In this document: positions 1 through 6,617 of the stretch, piece by piece | How positions within the stretch are numbered: the stretch's first letter is position 1 | Layout of the letters: the number at the start of each line of letters is the position of its first letter | Assembly (NCBI GenBank): GCA_026388365.1 | Contig: JAPLJW010000186.1 | Span: 1 to 8,330 of the forward strand | Reading direction: 5' to 3' | Length of the DNA stretch: 8,330 bases | From: Deltaproteobacteria bacterium | GTDB lineage: Bacteria > Desulfobacterota > Syntrophia > Syntrophales > UBA5619 | Notes under the pieces: generated by a model | What the model was told of the DNA's origin: nothing | The model's database searches: none | What the model saw: the letters and a program-made list of their open reading frames with translations, nothing else | Translations under genes and position numbers: made by a program

Positions 1-623
<623 letters not shown>

Positions 624-1499
624 TTATCCTTTCGCCAGCGCTTCGGTGCCGCCCACGATGTCCATCAGCTCGGCCGTGATCGCCGACTGTCTTACCTTGT
701 TGTACTTGAGGGTCAGACTCTGAATCAGCTCCTCGCAATTCCGGGTGGCGTTGTCCATGGCCACCATCCGGGCGCCGTTTTCCCCGGCGGAGGTTTCAAC
801 CAGCGCCCGGTAGATCAGGACATGGACGTACATCGGGAGCAGCTTCTCCAGGAGGGCCTCCTCAGAGGGTTCGTAGATGTAGTCGAGCCTATTTCCCGGT
901 TCGATCTCCTCCTCGCGCCCGATGGAGGGGAGAGGGAAAAGCCGGACCACGGAGGGCCGGTGCACGGCCACACTGACGAATTCGTTGTAGAGGAGGTAGA
1001 GTTCGTCGAACTCCTCGCCGACGAACGGCGGAATGACGTCCCCGGAGATCTTCACGGCGAGGCTCATGTCGAACCCGCTGAAAACATCCGTCCGGGCGTT
1101 GATGGTTTTCGTCTTCTTCCGGAAGAAGTCTCTCCCCTTCCGACCGACAGGGATGAGTTCAACCTGCCGACCCTCATGACTTTTCTCCCGGATGAACCGT
1201 TCAGTCGCCTTGATCAGGTTGCTGTTGAAGCCCCCGCAGAGCCCCCGGTCGGAGGTCATGCAGATCACCCGGATCCGTTTCGGTTCCCGGACCGCGAGCA
1301 GCGGATGGGACTTTGCGTCCACGCGGAGCGCGAGGCTGCTCAGAACCTCCATGAACTTCATGGCGTAGGGCCGGAAGTTCTCCATCCGCGTCTGGGCGGC
1401 CTTGAACTTCGAAGCGGCCACCATGTTCATCGCCCGGGTAATCTGCCGGGTTTTGTGAACGGCGTTGATCTTCCGTTTAATATCCTTCAGTGCGGCCAT
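624..1499 (-). CDS. atpG: F1 ATP synthase subunit gamma
   Basis: Gamma is the central rotor shaft that couples proton or sodium flow through Fo to conformational change in the alpha3beta3 head. The 291-residue protein has the usual family length (~285-295). Its N-terminal helix starts MAALKDIKRKINAVHKTRQI and continues TRAMNMVAASK. The conserved TSDRGLCGGFN strand lies at about residues 82-92. The C-terminal helix (about 245-291) contains the signature MDNATRNCEELI, then LKYNKVRQSAITAEL. The ATG start has GGAG nine bases upstream (complement at 1509-1512), just before the inverted-repeat element that separates it from atpA. That 186-bp gap is the only long one in the operon. It breaks the tight coupling seen between the upstream genes, so gamma translation probably initiates independently of alpha. 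Confidence 0.97.
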   Translation of the reverse strand: MAALKDIKRKINAVHKTRQITRAMNMVAASKFKAAQTRMENFRPYAMKFMEVLSSLALRVDAKSHPLLAVREPKRIRVICMTSDRGLCGGFNSNLIKATERFIREKSHEGRQVELIPVGRKGRDFFRKKTKTINARTDVFSGFDMSLAVKISGDVIPPFVGEEFDELYLLYNEFVSVAVHRPSVVRLFPLPSIGREEEIEPGNRLDYIYEPSEEALLEKLLPMYVHVLIYRALVETSAGENGARMVAMDNATRNCEELIQSLTLKYNKVRQSAITAELMDIVGGTEALAKG

Positions 1500-1517
1500 T
1501 CAAATCTGCTCCAAATC

Positions 1518-1637
1518 GGCTGTTGAAAAACGACCATCTGCCGCGTTTCCCTCACCCTTCGCCGTTCAACGTACCAGAATGTACGCCTCACGGCTCATGG
1601 TTTCGGGGGCCTTGCATCTGGCCATTTTTGAACAGCC
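1518..1637. repeat. 120-bp palindromic (MITE/REP-like) element between atpA and atpG
   Basis: The ends form a 24-bp terminal inverted repeat: 1518-1541 matches the reverse complement of 1614-1637 at 19 of 24 positions, both arms starting GGCTGTT. Inside is a second, nested palindrome: GCCGT (1561-1565) pairs with ACGGC (1588-1592), and CGTAC (1570-1574) pairs with GTACG (1581-1585) around a 6-base loop. The whole unit could fold into one long imperfect hairpin in RNA or single-stranded DNA. It codes for nothing I recognise and sits in the intercistronic gap of an essential operon. The structure fits a small non-autonomous transposable element or a bacterial interspersed palindrome. I have a weak memory of similar GGCTGTT...AACAGCC intergenic repeats in deltaproteobacterial genomes, but cannot verify copy number here. 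No clear target-site duplication is visible. Confidence 0.75.
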
Positions 1638-1663
1638 TCTGAATGAACCTTATTCATCAGGCT
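1634..1663 (-). other. Imperfect hairpin just downstream of the atpA stop
   Basis: On the minus strand AGCCT-GA-TGAA pairs with TTCA-TC-AGGCT around a TAAGG loop, giving about 11 base pairs with two small bulges. It starts 23 bases after the atpA stop codon and shares its last bases with the end of the inverted-repeat element. No T-tract follows it, so it is a poor intrinsic terminator. It is more likely an mRNA processing or stability structure, or part of the repeat insertion. Confidence 0.4.
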
Positions 1664-1685
1664 CCTAACGTCGGTTCTCCTGCGG

Positions 1686-3200
1686 TCACTCGGCGACATA
1701 GACCGAATCGAACGCTGCGAGCACTTCCCGCAACTTCTTGTCGAGTTCGGAACCGATGATCATTTTTTCGTCGATCTCCTTCATGATCTCCGGATACTTG
1801 CCCTCGACGAAGGAGAGAAGCTGCGGCTCGTAGTTTTTGAGCTTGTCCACGGGGTACTTGTCGAGGAAGCCCCGGGTGCCCGCATAGAGGATGACGACCT
1901 CTTTCGCGAGCGACATGGGGGCGAACTGCGGCTGATTCAGGATTTCCACAAGCCGGATGCCGCGGTCGAGCTGGGCCTGCGTGGCCTTGTCCAGGTCGGA
2001 GCCGAACTGGGCGAAGGCGGCCAGTTCGCGGTACTGGGCAAGATCGAGCTTCAGGGTGCCGGCGACCTGCTTCATCGCCTTCACCTGGGCCGCCCCACCC
2101 ACCCGGGATACGGATAGACCGACATTGATCGCCGGGCGGATGCCGGAGAAGAAGAGGGAGGGTTCCAGGTAGACCTGGCCGTCGGTGATCGAGATGACGT
2201 TCGTCGGGATGTAGGCGGAGACATCGCCGGCCTGTGTTTCGATGATGGGGAGCGCCGTCAGCGATCCGCCGCCGAGTTCCTTGCTGACCCGGCAGGCCCG
2301 CTCCAGCAGCCGGGAGTGGTTGTAGAAGATGTCGCCGGGGAAGGCCTCCCGTCCGGGCGGGCGTCGCAAAAGCAGCGAAATCTGCCGGTAGGCGACGGCT
2401 TGCTTGGAGAGGTCGTCGTAGATGATCAGGGCGTCCTGCGCGCGGTCCCGGAAGTATTCGCCGATGCTGCAGCCCGCGTAGGCGGCGATGTATTGGAGGG
2501 TAGCGGGGTCGCTCGCGCAGGCGGCGACGACGCAGGTGTAGGACATGGCGTTGTGCTTCTTCAGATTCTCGACCACGTGGGCGACGGTCGATTTCTTCTG
2601 GCCGATGGCGACGTAGATGCATTTCACGCCGGTCTCCTTCTGGCGAATGATCGCGTCGATGCCGATGGCGGTTTTCCCGATCTGGCGGTCACCGATGATC
2701 AGTTCGCGCTGGCCGCGGCCGATGGGCGTCATCGCGTCGATCGCCTTCAGGCCGGTGTACATCGGCTCGTTGACCGGCTGGCGGAACACCACACCGGGGG
2801 CGATCATCTCGATCCGGCGGAATTCCGTCGTTTCGATGGGACCCTTGCCGTCCAGCGGGGCGCCCGTGGCGTCGATGACGCGGCCGAGGAGCGCCTCGCC
2901 GACGGGGATCTGGGCGATCCTGCCCGTCCGCTTCACGATGTCCCCTTCCTTGATGTGGGTGACTTCGCCCAAGACGGCGACGCCGACGTTGTCCGTCTCA
3001 AGGTTCAGAACCATACCGAGAATTCCCCCGGGGAATTCAAGCAGTTCCATGGCCATGGCGTTCTCCACGCCGTAAACCCGGGCGATGCCGTCGCCGACGG
3101 AGAGGACCGTTCCCGTTTCGCTGATATCCAGTTTCTTTTCGTACTCCTTGATCTGTCTGGATATGATCTCGCTGATTTCCTCTGCCCTGATGGTTTCCAT
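1686..3200 (-). CDS. atpA: F1 ATP synthase subunit alpha
   Basis: Alpha alternates with beta in the F1 hexamer and carries the non-catalytic nucleotide sites. The 504-residue length is normal. In order: N-terminal helix that meets delta ([17 protein letters not shown]), beta-barrel with [11 protein letters not shown] (34-44), Walker A GDRQIGKT at 170-177, Walker [11 protein letters not shown] at 257-266, and the [10 protein letters not shown] segment (363-372) whose Arg366 is the arginine finger reaching into the catalytic beta site. The Walker A loop has Ile where most alphas have Thr (GDRQTGKT), and [11 protein letters not shown] has Asn where Leu or Ile is common; neither removes a catalytic residue. 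The ATG start is supported by GGAGGAG nine bases upstream (complement 3210-3216), inside the end of atpH. Only 3 bp separate the two genes, so translational coupling is likely. Confidence 0.98.
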   Translation of the reverse strand: METIRAEEISEIISRQIKEYEKKLDISETGTVLSVGDGIARVYGVENAMAMELLEFPGGILGMVLNLETDNVGVAVLGEVTHIKEGDIVKRTGRIAQIPVGEALLGRVIDATGAPLDGKGPIETTEFRRIEMIAPGVVFRQPVNEPMYTGLKAIDAMTPIGRGQRELIIGDRQIGKTAIGIDAIIRQKETGVKCIYVAIGQKKSTVAHVVENLKKHNAMSYTCVVAACASDPATLQYIAAYAGCSIGEYFRDRAQDALIIYDDLSKQAVAYRQISLLLRRPPGREAFPGDIFYNHSRLLERACRVSKELGGGSLTALPIIETQAGDVSAYIPTNVISITDGQVYLEPSLFFSGIRPAINVGLSVSRVGGAAQVKAMKQVAGTLKLDLAQYRELAAFAQFGSDLDKATQAQLDRGIRLVEILNQPQFAPMSLAKEVVILYAGTRGFLDKYPVDKLKNYEPQLLSFVEGKYPEIMKEIDEKMIIGSELDKKLREVLAAFDSVYVAE

Positions 3201-3203
3201 GCG

Positions 3204-3749
3204 CTATAGCTCCTCCCCCAAGAGATTTCGGATGTTGTTCAGTTGCGTCCGGATGCTGCCATCGTACAGCGTGTCCCCAACCCGGACGACGATGCCCCCG
3301 AGCAGGGTGGAGTCCTCCAGGACGCTCATTTCGACCTCTCTGCCGGTCAGGCCTTCGAGCCCCATCTGCAGGCGATCGGAGAGTTCGCCGGTGAGCGGGA
3401 GGGCCGTCTTCACCGTGACCCGGATCTTCTTCAGGGCGTTGTCCATCAACCCCCGGTAGCAGCCCTCGATATCGGAGAGGATGCCGATGCGGCGCTTGTC
3501 GACCAGCAGTTTCAGAAAGTTTGCGGTCAGCGGGGAGACGCGGATCTTCTCCAGGACCGACTCCACGACCGCCTTCTTGTCAGGCTGAGCGAAGATCGGG
3601 TTCGCGAGGAACTCGCTCAGATTTTTATTTTCCCTAAGGACGGCTGAAAAGCGGCCCAGTTCGTGGTAATACTCCTCGTACCGCTTCTCCCCGCCGGCGA
3701 TTTCGAAAAAGGCCCGGGCGTATCGCTTGGCGATATTGCTGCTGATCAA
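3204..3749 (-). CDS. atpH: F1 ATP synthase subunit delta (OSCP homologue)
   Basis: Delta caps the F1 head and ties the alpha N-termini to the b/b' peripheral stalk. The 181-residue protein has the family length. Its N-terminal helical domain starts ISSNIAKRYARAFFEIAG, and the C-terminal signature GGIVVRVGDTLYDGSIRTQL is at about residues 150-169. The start codon is TTG, at 3749-3747. It overlaps the atpF stop as TTGA, and no ATG or GTG in this frame lies close by. The encoded N-terminus matches the family exactly from the first residue, which supports this choice. A weak AAGGTGG lies 10 bases upstream (complement 3760-3766). With the weak start and the overlap, delta translation probably depends on ribosomes finishing atpF. 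Confidence 0.96.
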   Translation of the reverse strand: MISSNIAKRYARAFFEIAGGEKRYEEYYHELGRFSAVLRENKNLSEFLANPIFAQPDKKAVVESVLEKIRVSPLTANFLKLLVDKRRIGILSDIEGCYRGLMDNALKKIRVTVKTALPLTGELSDRLQMGLEGLTGREVEMSVLEDSTLLGGIVVRVGDTLYDGSIRTQLNNIRNLLGEEL

Positions 3750-4411
3750 TGTGAGCTCACCACCTTCTCGATATAGTCTTTCACCAGGGCTTCGTGATCG
3801 GCCGCCTGGATGTTCTTCCGGAGAAGCTCTTCGGCCATCAGCGTGGAGAGGCGGACCGCCTCGATTCGGAGTTCCCGGCTCGCCTTGTTGAACTCCTGCT
3901 CCATCCGCGCCTGGGTGTCTTCCTTCATCTTATCCGCGGCCTTCCGGGCATCCTCGATGATCCGTTCTTTTTCAGCCAGCCCCTGGGCCTGGATCATCCG
4001 GGTGATCTCATCGATCTCGCTCGTCGCCTTGTTGAGTTTTACGGCGTATTCCCGGAACTTCTTCTCCGCCTCCTCCCGGGCGATCAAGGCCTCGGCGAGG
4101 GCGGTTCGGATCCCTTCGCGCCGCCCGGCGAAGAAAGCCTTGACCTTTTTGGCCAAGAGCCAGTAGAGGACGCCGGCCAGGATGAGGAAGTTGACCGACC
4201 GCCAGGTAAAATCGAACCAGCTTGGCCCCTCATGACCGCCCTCGCCGCCACCGGAGGCATACGCCGCCGTCAGTGTGAAGAGGACGAAGAGAAGACCGGA
4301 GATGAAGAGGGTCAAGACCCTTCGTCCGCCTCCTGTTTCCTGTCCATTGGACTGCCGTCCTTTCTGAACCCCGGAAAGGCCGGATCGACTCACTTTACGG
4401 CTACCTCTCAT
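3746..4411 (-). CDS. atpF: Fo ATP synthase subunit b, with N-terminal signal-like extension
   Basis: One of two b-type peripheral stalk subunits; it anchors in the membrane and holds the F1 head still through delta. At 221 residues it is longer than a standard b subunit (~156-170). The extra length is N-terminal: a basic stretch (1-31), then a hydrophobic segment at about 32-51 ending LTAAYASGG, which looks like a cleavable signal peptide. The true membrane anchor follows at about 67-88 (FTWRSVNFLILAGVLYWLLA), then a long charged coiled coil (about 95-205). The ATG start has a strong GGAGG eight bases upstream (complement 4420-4424) and overlaps the atpF' stop as ATGA, so the long form is well supported. 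Whether the first hydrophobic segment is cleaved or stays as a second helix cannot be told from sequence. Confidence 0.93.
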   Translation of the reverse strand: MRGSRKVSRSGLSGVQKGRQSNGQETGGGRRVLTLFISGLLFVLFTLTAAYASGGGEGGHEGPSWFDFTWRSVNFLILAGVLYWLLAKKVKAFFAGRREGIRTALAEALIAREEAEKKFREYAVKLNKATSEIDEITRMIQAQGLAEKERIIEDARKAADKMKEDTQARMEQEFNKASRELRIEAVRLSTLMAEELLRKNIQAADHEALVKDYIEKVVSSH

Positions 4412-4836
4412 CGGAGATTCCTCCCCAGGACCTTCTCCGCAATTTCAACCGACAGTTGCTGAGAATGATCGGTCAGGATCTTCTTGGCGGCGCCGATTTC
4501 CCCATCCATTCGGGCGTGGAACCGTTCCATCATTCCGGGGAGCTCCGCCCTGACCGTATCGATGACGGTCTTGGCCTCCTCGGCGCCCTGCCGGATGATC
4601 TCGTTCTTCTGTACGACAGCCTCCGCCTTAGCCTGGTGGAGCTTCTCCTCGTAGGCGGCCATCTTCTGTTCGACGGTTTCCTGAAGGCGCCTGATTTCGG
4701 CGTCGGAATCCTCGAACTGCTTTCTCCGTTTGTCAATCATGCCGAGGATCGGTTTGTAAAGCAGGACATTCAGGATAAAGATCAGTAGGAGGAAATTGAC
4801 GATCTGAATTCCCAGGGAATAATCGAGACTGACCAA
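4408..4836 (-). CDS. atpF': Fo ATP synthase subunit b' (second peripheral stalk subunit)
   Basis: Partner of b in a heterodimeric peripheral stalk. The 142-residue protein begins with a single membrane helix (about 8-28, LGIQIVNFLLLIFILNVLLY), followed by the b-family motif KPILGMIDKRRKQ and a charged coiled coil to the C-terminus (EIAEKVLGRNLR). Paired b'/b genes occur in cyanobacteria, alphaproteobacteria, deltaproteobacteria and epsilonproteobacteria. The start codon is TTG at 4836-4834, with GAGGTGA six bases upstream (complement 4843-4849). An in-frame TGA lies just upstream, at 4845-4843, so no earlier start exists. This is the first recognised gene of the operon. Genes for a and c are absent here and presumably lie elsewhere, so the coupling ion (proton or sodium) cannot be inferred. 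Confidence 0.92.
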   Translation of the reverse strand: MVSLDYSLGIQIVNFLLLIFILNVLLYKPILGMIDKRRKQFEDSDAEIRRLQETVEQKMAAYEEKLHQAKAEAVVQKNEIIRQGAEEAKTVIDTVRAELPGMMERFHARMDGEIGAAKKILTDHSQQLSVEIAEKVLGRNLR

Positions 4837-4842
4837 GGCCCG

Positions 4843-4947
4843 TCACCTCAAAGGGGATGTTATTAAAAAACCGAGCATAATCAAAAATATTACACCGGAT
4901 GACGGCATCCGACGATTTTGTAACTGTTTATGACCACGGGTCACCAT
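4843..4947 (-). CDS. Possible 34-residue hydrophobic leader peptide upstream of atpF'
   Basis: A short frame starts at ATG 4947 (MVTRGHKQLQ...) and ends in TGA at 4845-4843. Its N-terminal half is basic and its second half hydrophobic (SGVIFLIMLGFLITSP, about residues 17-32), as in a one-helix membrane peptide. It ends six bases before the TTG of atpF', and its stop lies inside the GAGGTGA Shine-Dalgarno of that gene, so coupled translation would be possible. Against it: no Shine-Dalgarno precedes the ATG, the region is AT-rich (which favours hydrophobic codons by chance), and it resembles no family I know; AtpI and AtpZ are much longer. It could just be untranslated leader. Confidence 0.18.
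   Translation of the reverse strand: MVTRGHKQLQNRRMPSSGVIFLIMLGFLITSPLR
4896..4911 (-). other. Small hairpin in the atp leader, followed by a T-rich run
   Basis: CGGATG and CATCCG form a perfect 6-bp stem with a 4-base loop. On the minus strand GTGTAATATTTTTGA follows it. The T-run starts several bases after the stem, so this is at best a weak attenuator. A second 5-bp hairpin (TGACC/GGTCA, 4931-4943) lies just upstream in the same leader. Their role, if any, is unknown. Confidence 0.3.
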
Positions 4948-4963
4948 TTGCAGCGGTGGAATC

Positions 4964-4990
4964 ACTATATCATTCTTCACGGACCGTCAA
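4964..4990 (-). promoter_or_regulatory. Candidate sigma-70 promoter for the atp operon
   Basis: On the minus strand TTGACG (complement 4985-4990) is followed after 15 bases by TATAGT (complement 4964-4969). Both hexamers are close to consensus, but the spacer is about two bases shorter than ideal. It lies in the AT-rich leader, roughly 130 bp before the atpF' start, and in the right orientation. Transcription would give a long leader of about 120 bases holding two small hairpins. Confidence 0.45.
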
Positions 4991-5148
4991 GAGAAAAAAG
5001 GATAAAATATTACCCGGTTATTTGCCGCCGTGACTATTGTGAATCCATAATAAATATAAAGACTTATCATTAACGATGCGCACAACACTACGATCCCGTA
5101 AAAAAAGTCTTATTACTCCGGCAAATAAATACGTCAATCGCGGTCATG

Positions 5149-5170
5149 CCGGACCCCGTATCAGGTCCGG
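5149..5170 (-). terminator. GC-rich hairpin after bactofilin; possible transcript end
   Basis: CCGGACC (5149-5155) pairs with GGTCCGG (5164-5170) around an 8-base loop, 24 bases past the bactofilin stop. It is the only strong hairpin between the shape genes and the atp operon. No T-tract follows directly, so it is not a textbook intrinsic terminator. The surrounding ATGCCGGACC...GGTCCGGGGCA pattern also resembles interspersed palindromic repeats common in proteobacteria. Its function as a terminator is inferred from position only. Confidence 0.35.
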
Positions 5171-5193
5171 GGCAGGCCTGAACGGGTGTCCCT

Positions 5194-5598
5194 TCATCTA
5201 CCCTTTTCCCCGGCTGCGGTCTGCTCCAGAGGGAGGGTATGGATCTCGGCTTCGCTGCGCGTCATGTGACAGGTTCCCTCGAAGAAGGCCCCTTCCTCGA
5301 CGGCAAAGATAGGCGTGTTCAGATCGCCCGTCACCTTGCCCGTCGAGTAGATCCGGATTTGCTTCTTGACGTCGATCTGCCCGCGCACGTCGCCGCTGAT
5401 CATGACGGCGTCCACGCGAATGTCGGCCTCGATCTCGGCGCCTTCGCCGATCACCAGCGTGCCGCTGCCGAAGATGCTGCCCTTGAAATCGCCATCAATC
5501 CGGACCGAACCGTTGAACATCAATTTGCCGGCGAATTCAGCGCCTTTCCCCAAAAAAGCCCTGACCTCTTCCTCTTCTCTTTTCTTTTTCCCCAGCAT
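5194..5598 (-). CDS. Bactofilin (polymer-forming cytoskeletal protein), complete copy
   Basis: Bactofilins self-assemble without nucleotide into filaments on the inner membrane and position cell-wall enzymes; CcmA does this in Helicobacter. The 134-residue protein has a short charged N-terminal tail (MLGKKKREEEEV) and then a right-handed beta-helix core at about residues 18-112, with regular glycine-rich turns (NGSVRIDGDFKGSI, SGTLVIGEGAEIEADI, GKVTGDLNTP). A short disordered C-tail follows. Length and pattern are typical of the family. The ATG start has AAAGGAG seven bases upstream (complement 5606-5612). It follows the M99 carboxypeptidase gene by 95 bp. Its last 241 aligned bases differ at only one position from the second bactofilin at the window's right edge (Ile97 here, Leu there), and it has one extra C-terminal Arg codon. 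Confidence 0.94.
   Translation of the reverse strand: MLGKKKREEEEVRAFLGKGAEFAGKLMFNGSVRIDGDFKGSIFGSGTLVIGEGAEIEADIRVDAVMISGDVRGQIDVKKQIRIYSTGKVTGDLNTPIFAVEEGAFFEGTCHMTRSEAEIHTLPLEQTAAGEKGR
5201..5441. repeat. Long direct repeat, copy 1 (partner 8090-8330)
   Basis: These 241 bases match 8090-8330 at 240 positions in the same orientation, offset by 2889 bp. Similarity stops within the last sense codons of the two bactofilins, and the downstream regions are unrelated. The other end of the repeat is hidden by the window edge. Recombination between the copies would delete the YkuD and M99 genes and leave one intact bactofilin. Confidence 0.97.
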
Positions 5599-5681
5599 GG
5601 TGTCACTCCTTTAGGATCGCTTGCCGCCTCCACTCGATTTCGCCACGAAGTCGGAGACGGGTCTGGCATATTTATGGGGGG

Positions 5682-5693
5682 GCAAGCGCTTGC
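5682..5693. promoter_or_regulatory. Perfect 12-bp palindrome GCAAGCGCTTGC
   Basis: The sequence reads the same on both strands, directly abuts the stop codon of the M99 gene, and lies 84 bp before the bactofilin start. A run of seven G (plus strand) overlaps its left end at 5676-5682. The centre AAGCGCTT has the CpG-centred layout of LacI/GalR-family operators, so it could be a dimeric repressor site controlling bactofilin. With no loop it is a poor RNA hairpin. No regulator is visible here, and chance occurrence is possible. Confidence 0.25.
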
Positions 5694-6617
5694 TTAACCC
5701 TTGGTCTTGATCTTGGGGTTTTTTGACTTGGCTTCCTGAATGCCCGCAGATTGGCTGGATTCGGAGGGCAGGGCTTCCGCCTGAATCCCCGCCTCCTCGA
5801 TGGCGGCATTGACCGCAATCGTCAGATAGGAGATCGCCTCCGCAAGGGAACAGTTCTTCGTCGCTTCGAGCCCCAGGGCGATCTTCTGCTGGTTGTAGAG
5901 GCTGTAGTAGGTCAGCGATCCCATCTGTTCCCGATGCCGTGATTGCTTGACCGCGGTACGGGTATTGTTGACCATGAAGTGGTAATTCCAGCCGGGGATT
6001 TTCCGGTTGGCCCGGTAGACGACCCGTTTGGCATAATTCTCCAACTCCAGCTTCTGTCCGTCCGGCAGGTGAAACGTGGCCGTGTCGATGACATTGGACT
6101 GTCCCCATTTGGAGGGATTCCTGTTTCGGGATATCCAGCGGGGGTTGTAGAAATCGTAACCCTGGTGAAGGTTCAGGACGTAGTCCGACTGCCGGATCAG
6201 TTGCTTGACCAGATTCACAACTTTGGCGTCGGGATTGGAATGGTTCGGAGGCAGGTTGAAAAGGCGATTCATATCGCCGCCGAGACCGCACCGCTTTCCC
6301 GCACGGATGGCCGCTCCGTTCAAACGCGGGACAATGATCAGGTTTCCCTTCTTCATTTTGAGGTTTGCGTACCGCTCCGCAGACAGGTAACCGCCTGCCT
6401 CGTCACCATGGATTCCCGCAATGATGAGCAGCGTCGGTCCCGGTTCTTTTCCCCGGACATGGTGGACGGTGAATTCCTGTTTCGTCTCCTGGAAGTATGT
6501 CTCGGTTTGAGATCCCGGGGGGGGCTGGCCCTTTTCAGCGGTCAGACCGTCGAAACGGAAGCAGAGAACAAGGAATGCCGCTGCGGCTAAAAGAAAGACT
6601 CGCCGAAAATTGTCCAT
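5694..6617 (-). CDS. Secreted M99-type zinc carboxypeptidase (Csd4/Pgp1-like, peptidoglycan trimming)
   Basis: A 307-residue protein with an N-terminal signal or anchor (RRVFLLAAAAFLVLCF, residues 5-20; no good lipobox) and a carboxypeptidase fold. Visible motifs are AGIHGDEAGGY with zinc ligands His70 and Glu73, GDMNRLF (114-120), LNLHQGYDFY with third ligand His151, the KWGQSNVID segment (170-178), NNTRTA (217-222) and LGLEATK with candidate catalytic Glu251. This order of motifs matches Helicobacter Csd4, a D,L-carboxypeptidase that removes meso-diaminopimelate from muropeptide tripeptides and sets helical shape. As I recall, Csd4 has Gln as its first zinc ligand, whereas here it is a normal His. 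The C-tail (about 275-307) is low-complexity and basic. The gene overlaps the preceding YkuD gene by 31 bp, so the two are probably co-translated. Codons 32-34 contain a C8 run. A generic M14 or AstE/AspA-type label is the fallback. Confidence 0.85.
   Translation of the reverse strand: MDNFRRVFLLAAAAFLVLCFRFDGLTAEKGQPPPGSQTETYFQETKQEFTVHHVRGKEPGPTLLIIAGIHGDEAGGYLSAERYANLKMKKGNLIIVPRLNGAAIRAGKRCGLGGDMNRLFNLPPNHSNPDAKVVNLVKQLIRQSDYVLNLHQGYDFYNPRWISRNRNPSKWGQSNVIDTATFHLPDGQKLELENYAKRVVYRANRKIPGWNYHFMVNNTRTAVKQSRHREQMGSLTYYSLYNQQKIALGLEATKNCSLAEAISYLTIAVNAAIEEAGIQAEALPSESSQSAGIQEAKSKNPKIKTKG

Larger units (their letters stand above)
4837..5193. other. AT-rich leader between bactofilin and the atp operon
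   Basis: This is the longest stretch (357 bp) without a confident gene, and it is far richer in A+T than its surroundings. It contains, from the bactofilin side, a GC-rich hairpin (5149-5170), a T7 run on the minus strand (complement 5099-5105), a candidate promoter (4964-4990), two small hairpins in the presumed 5' untranslated region (4931-4943 and 4896-4911) and the possible short reading frame at 4947-4843. It most likely holds the main start point for atp operon transcription. I see no RNA gene or recognisable riboswitch. Confidence 0.6.

Noticed and set aside
1518..1637. Intrinsic terminator within the atp operon
   Set aside because: The hairpins are long and imperfect, and no T-tract follows a stem on the minus strand at the expected distance. 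The downstream gamma and beta genes must be expressed, so a full terminator is unlikely.
1657..2622. 321-codon minus-strand frame inside atpA
   Set aside because: It is an out-of-frame reading of atpA with Arg/Pro-rich low-complexity product. The alpha frame contains the Walker B motif and the arginine-finger segment.
5611..6291. 226-codon minus-strand frame overlapping the M99 gene
   Set aside because: It is a frame-shifted reading of the zinc carboxypeptidase gene. The other frame carries the conserved zinc motifs, signal sequence and a sensible overlap with the upstream gene; this one is Pro/Arg/Ser-rich without motifs.
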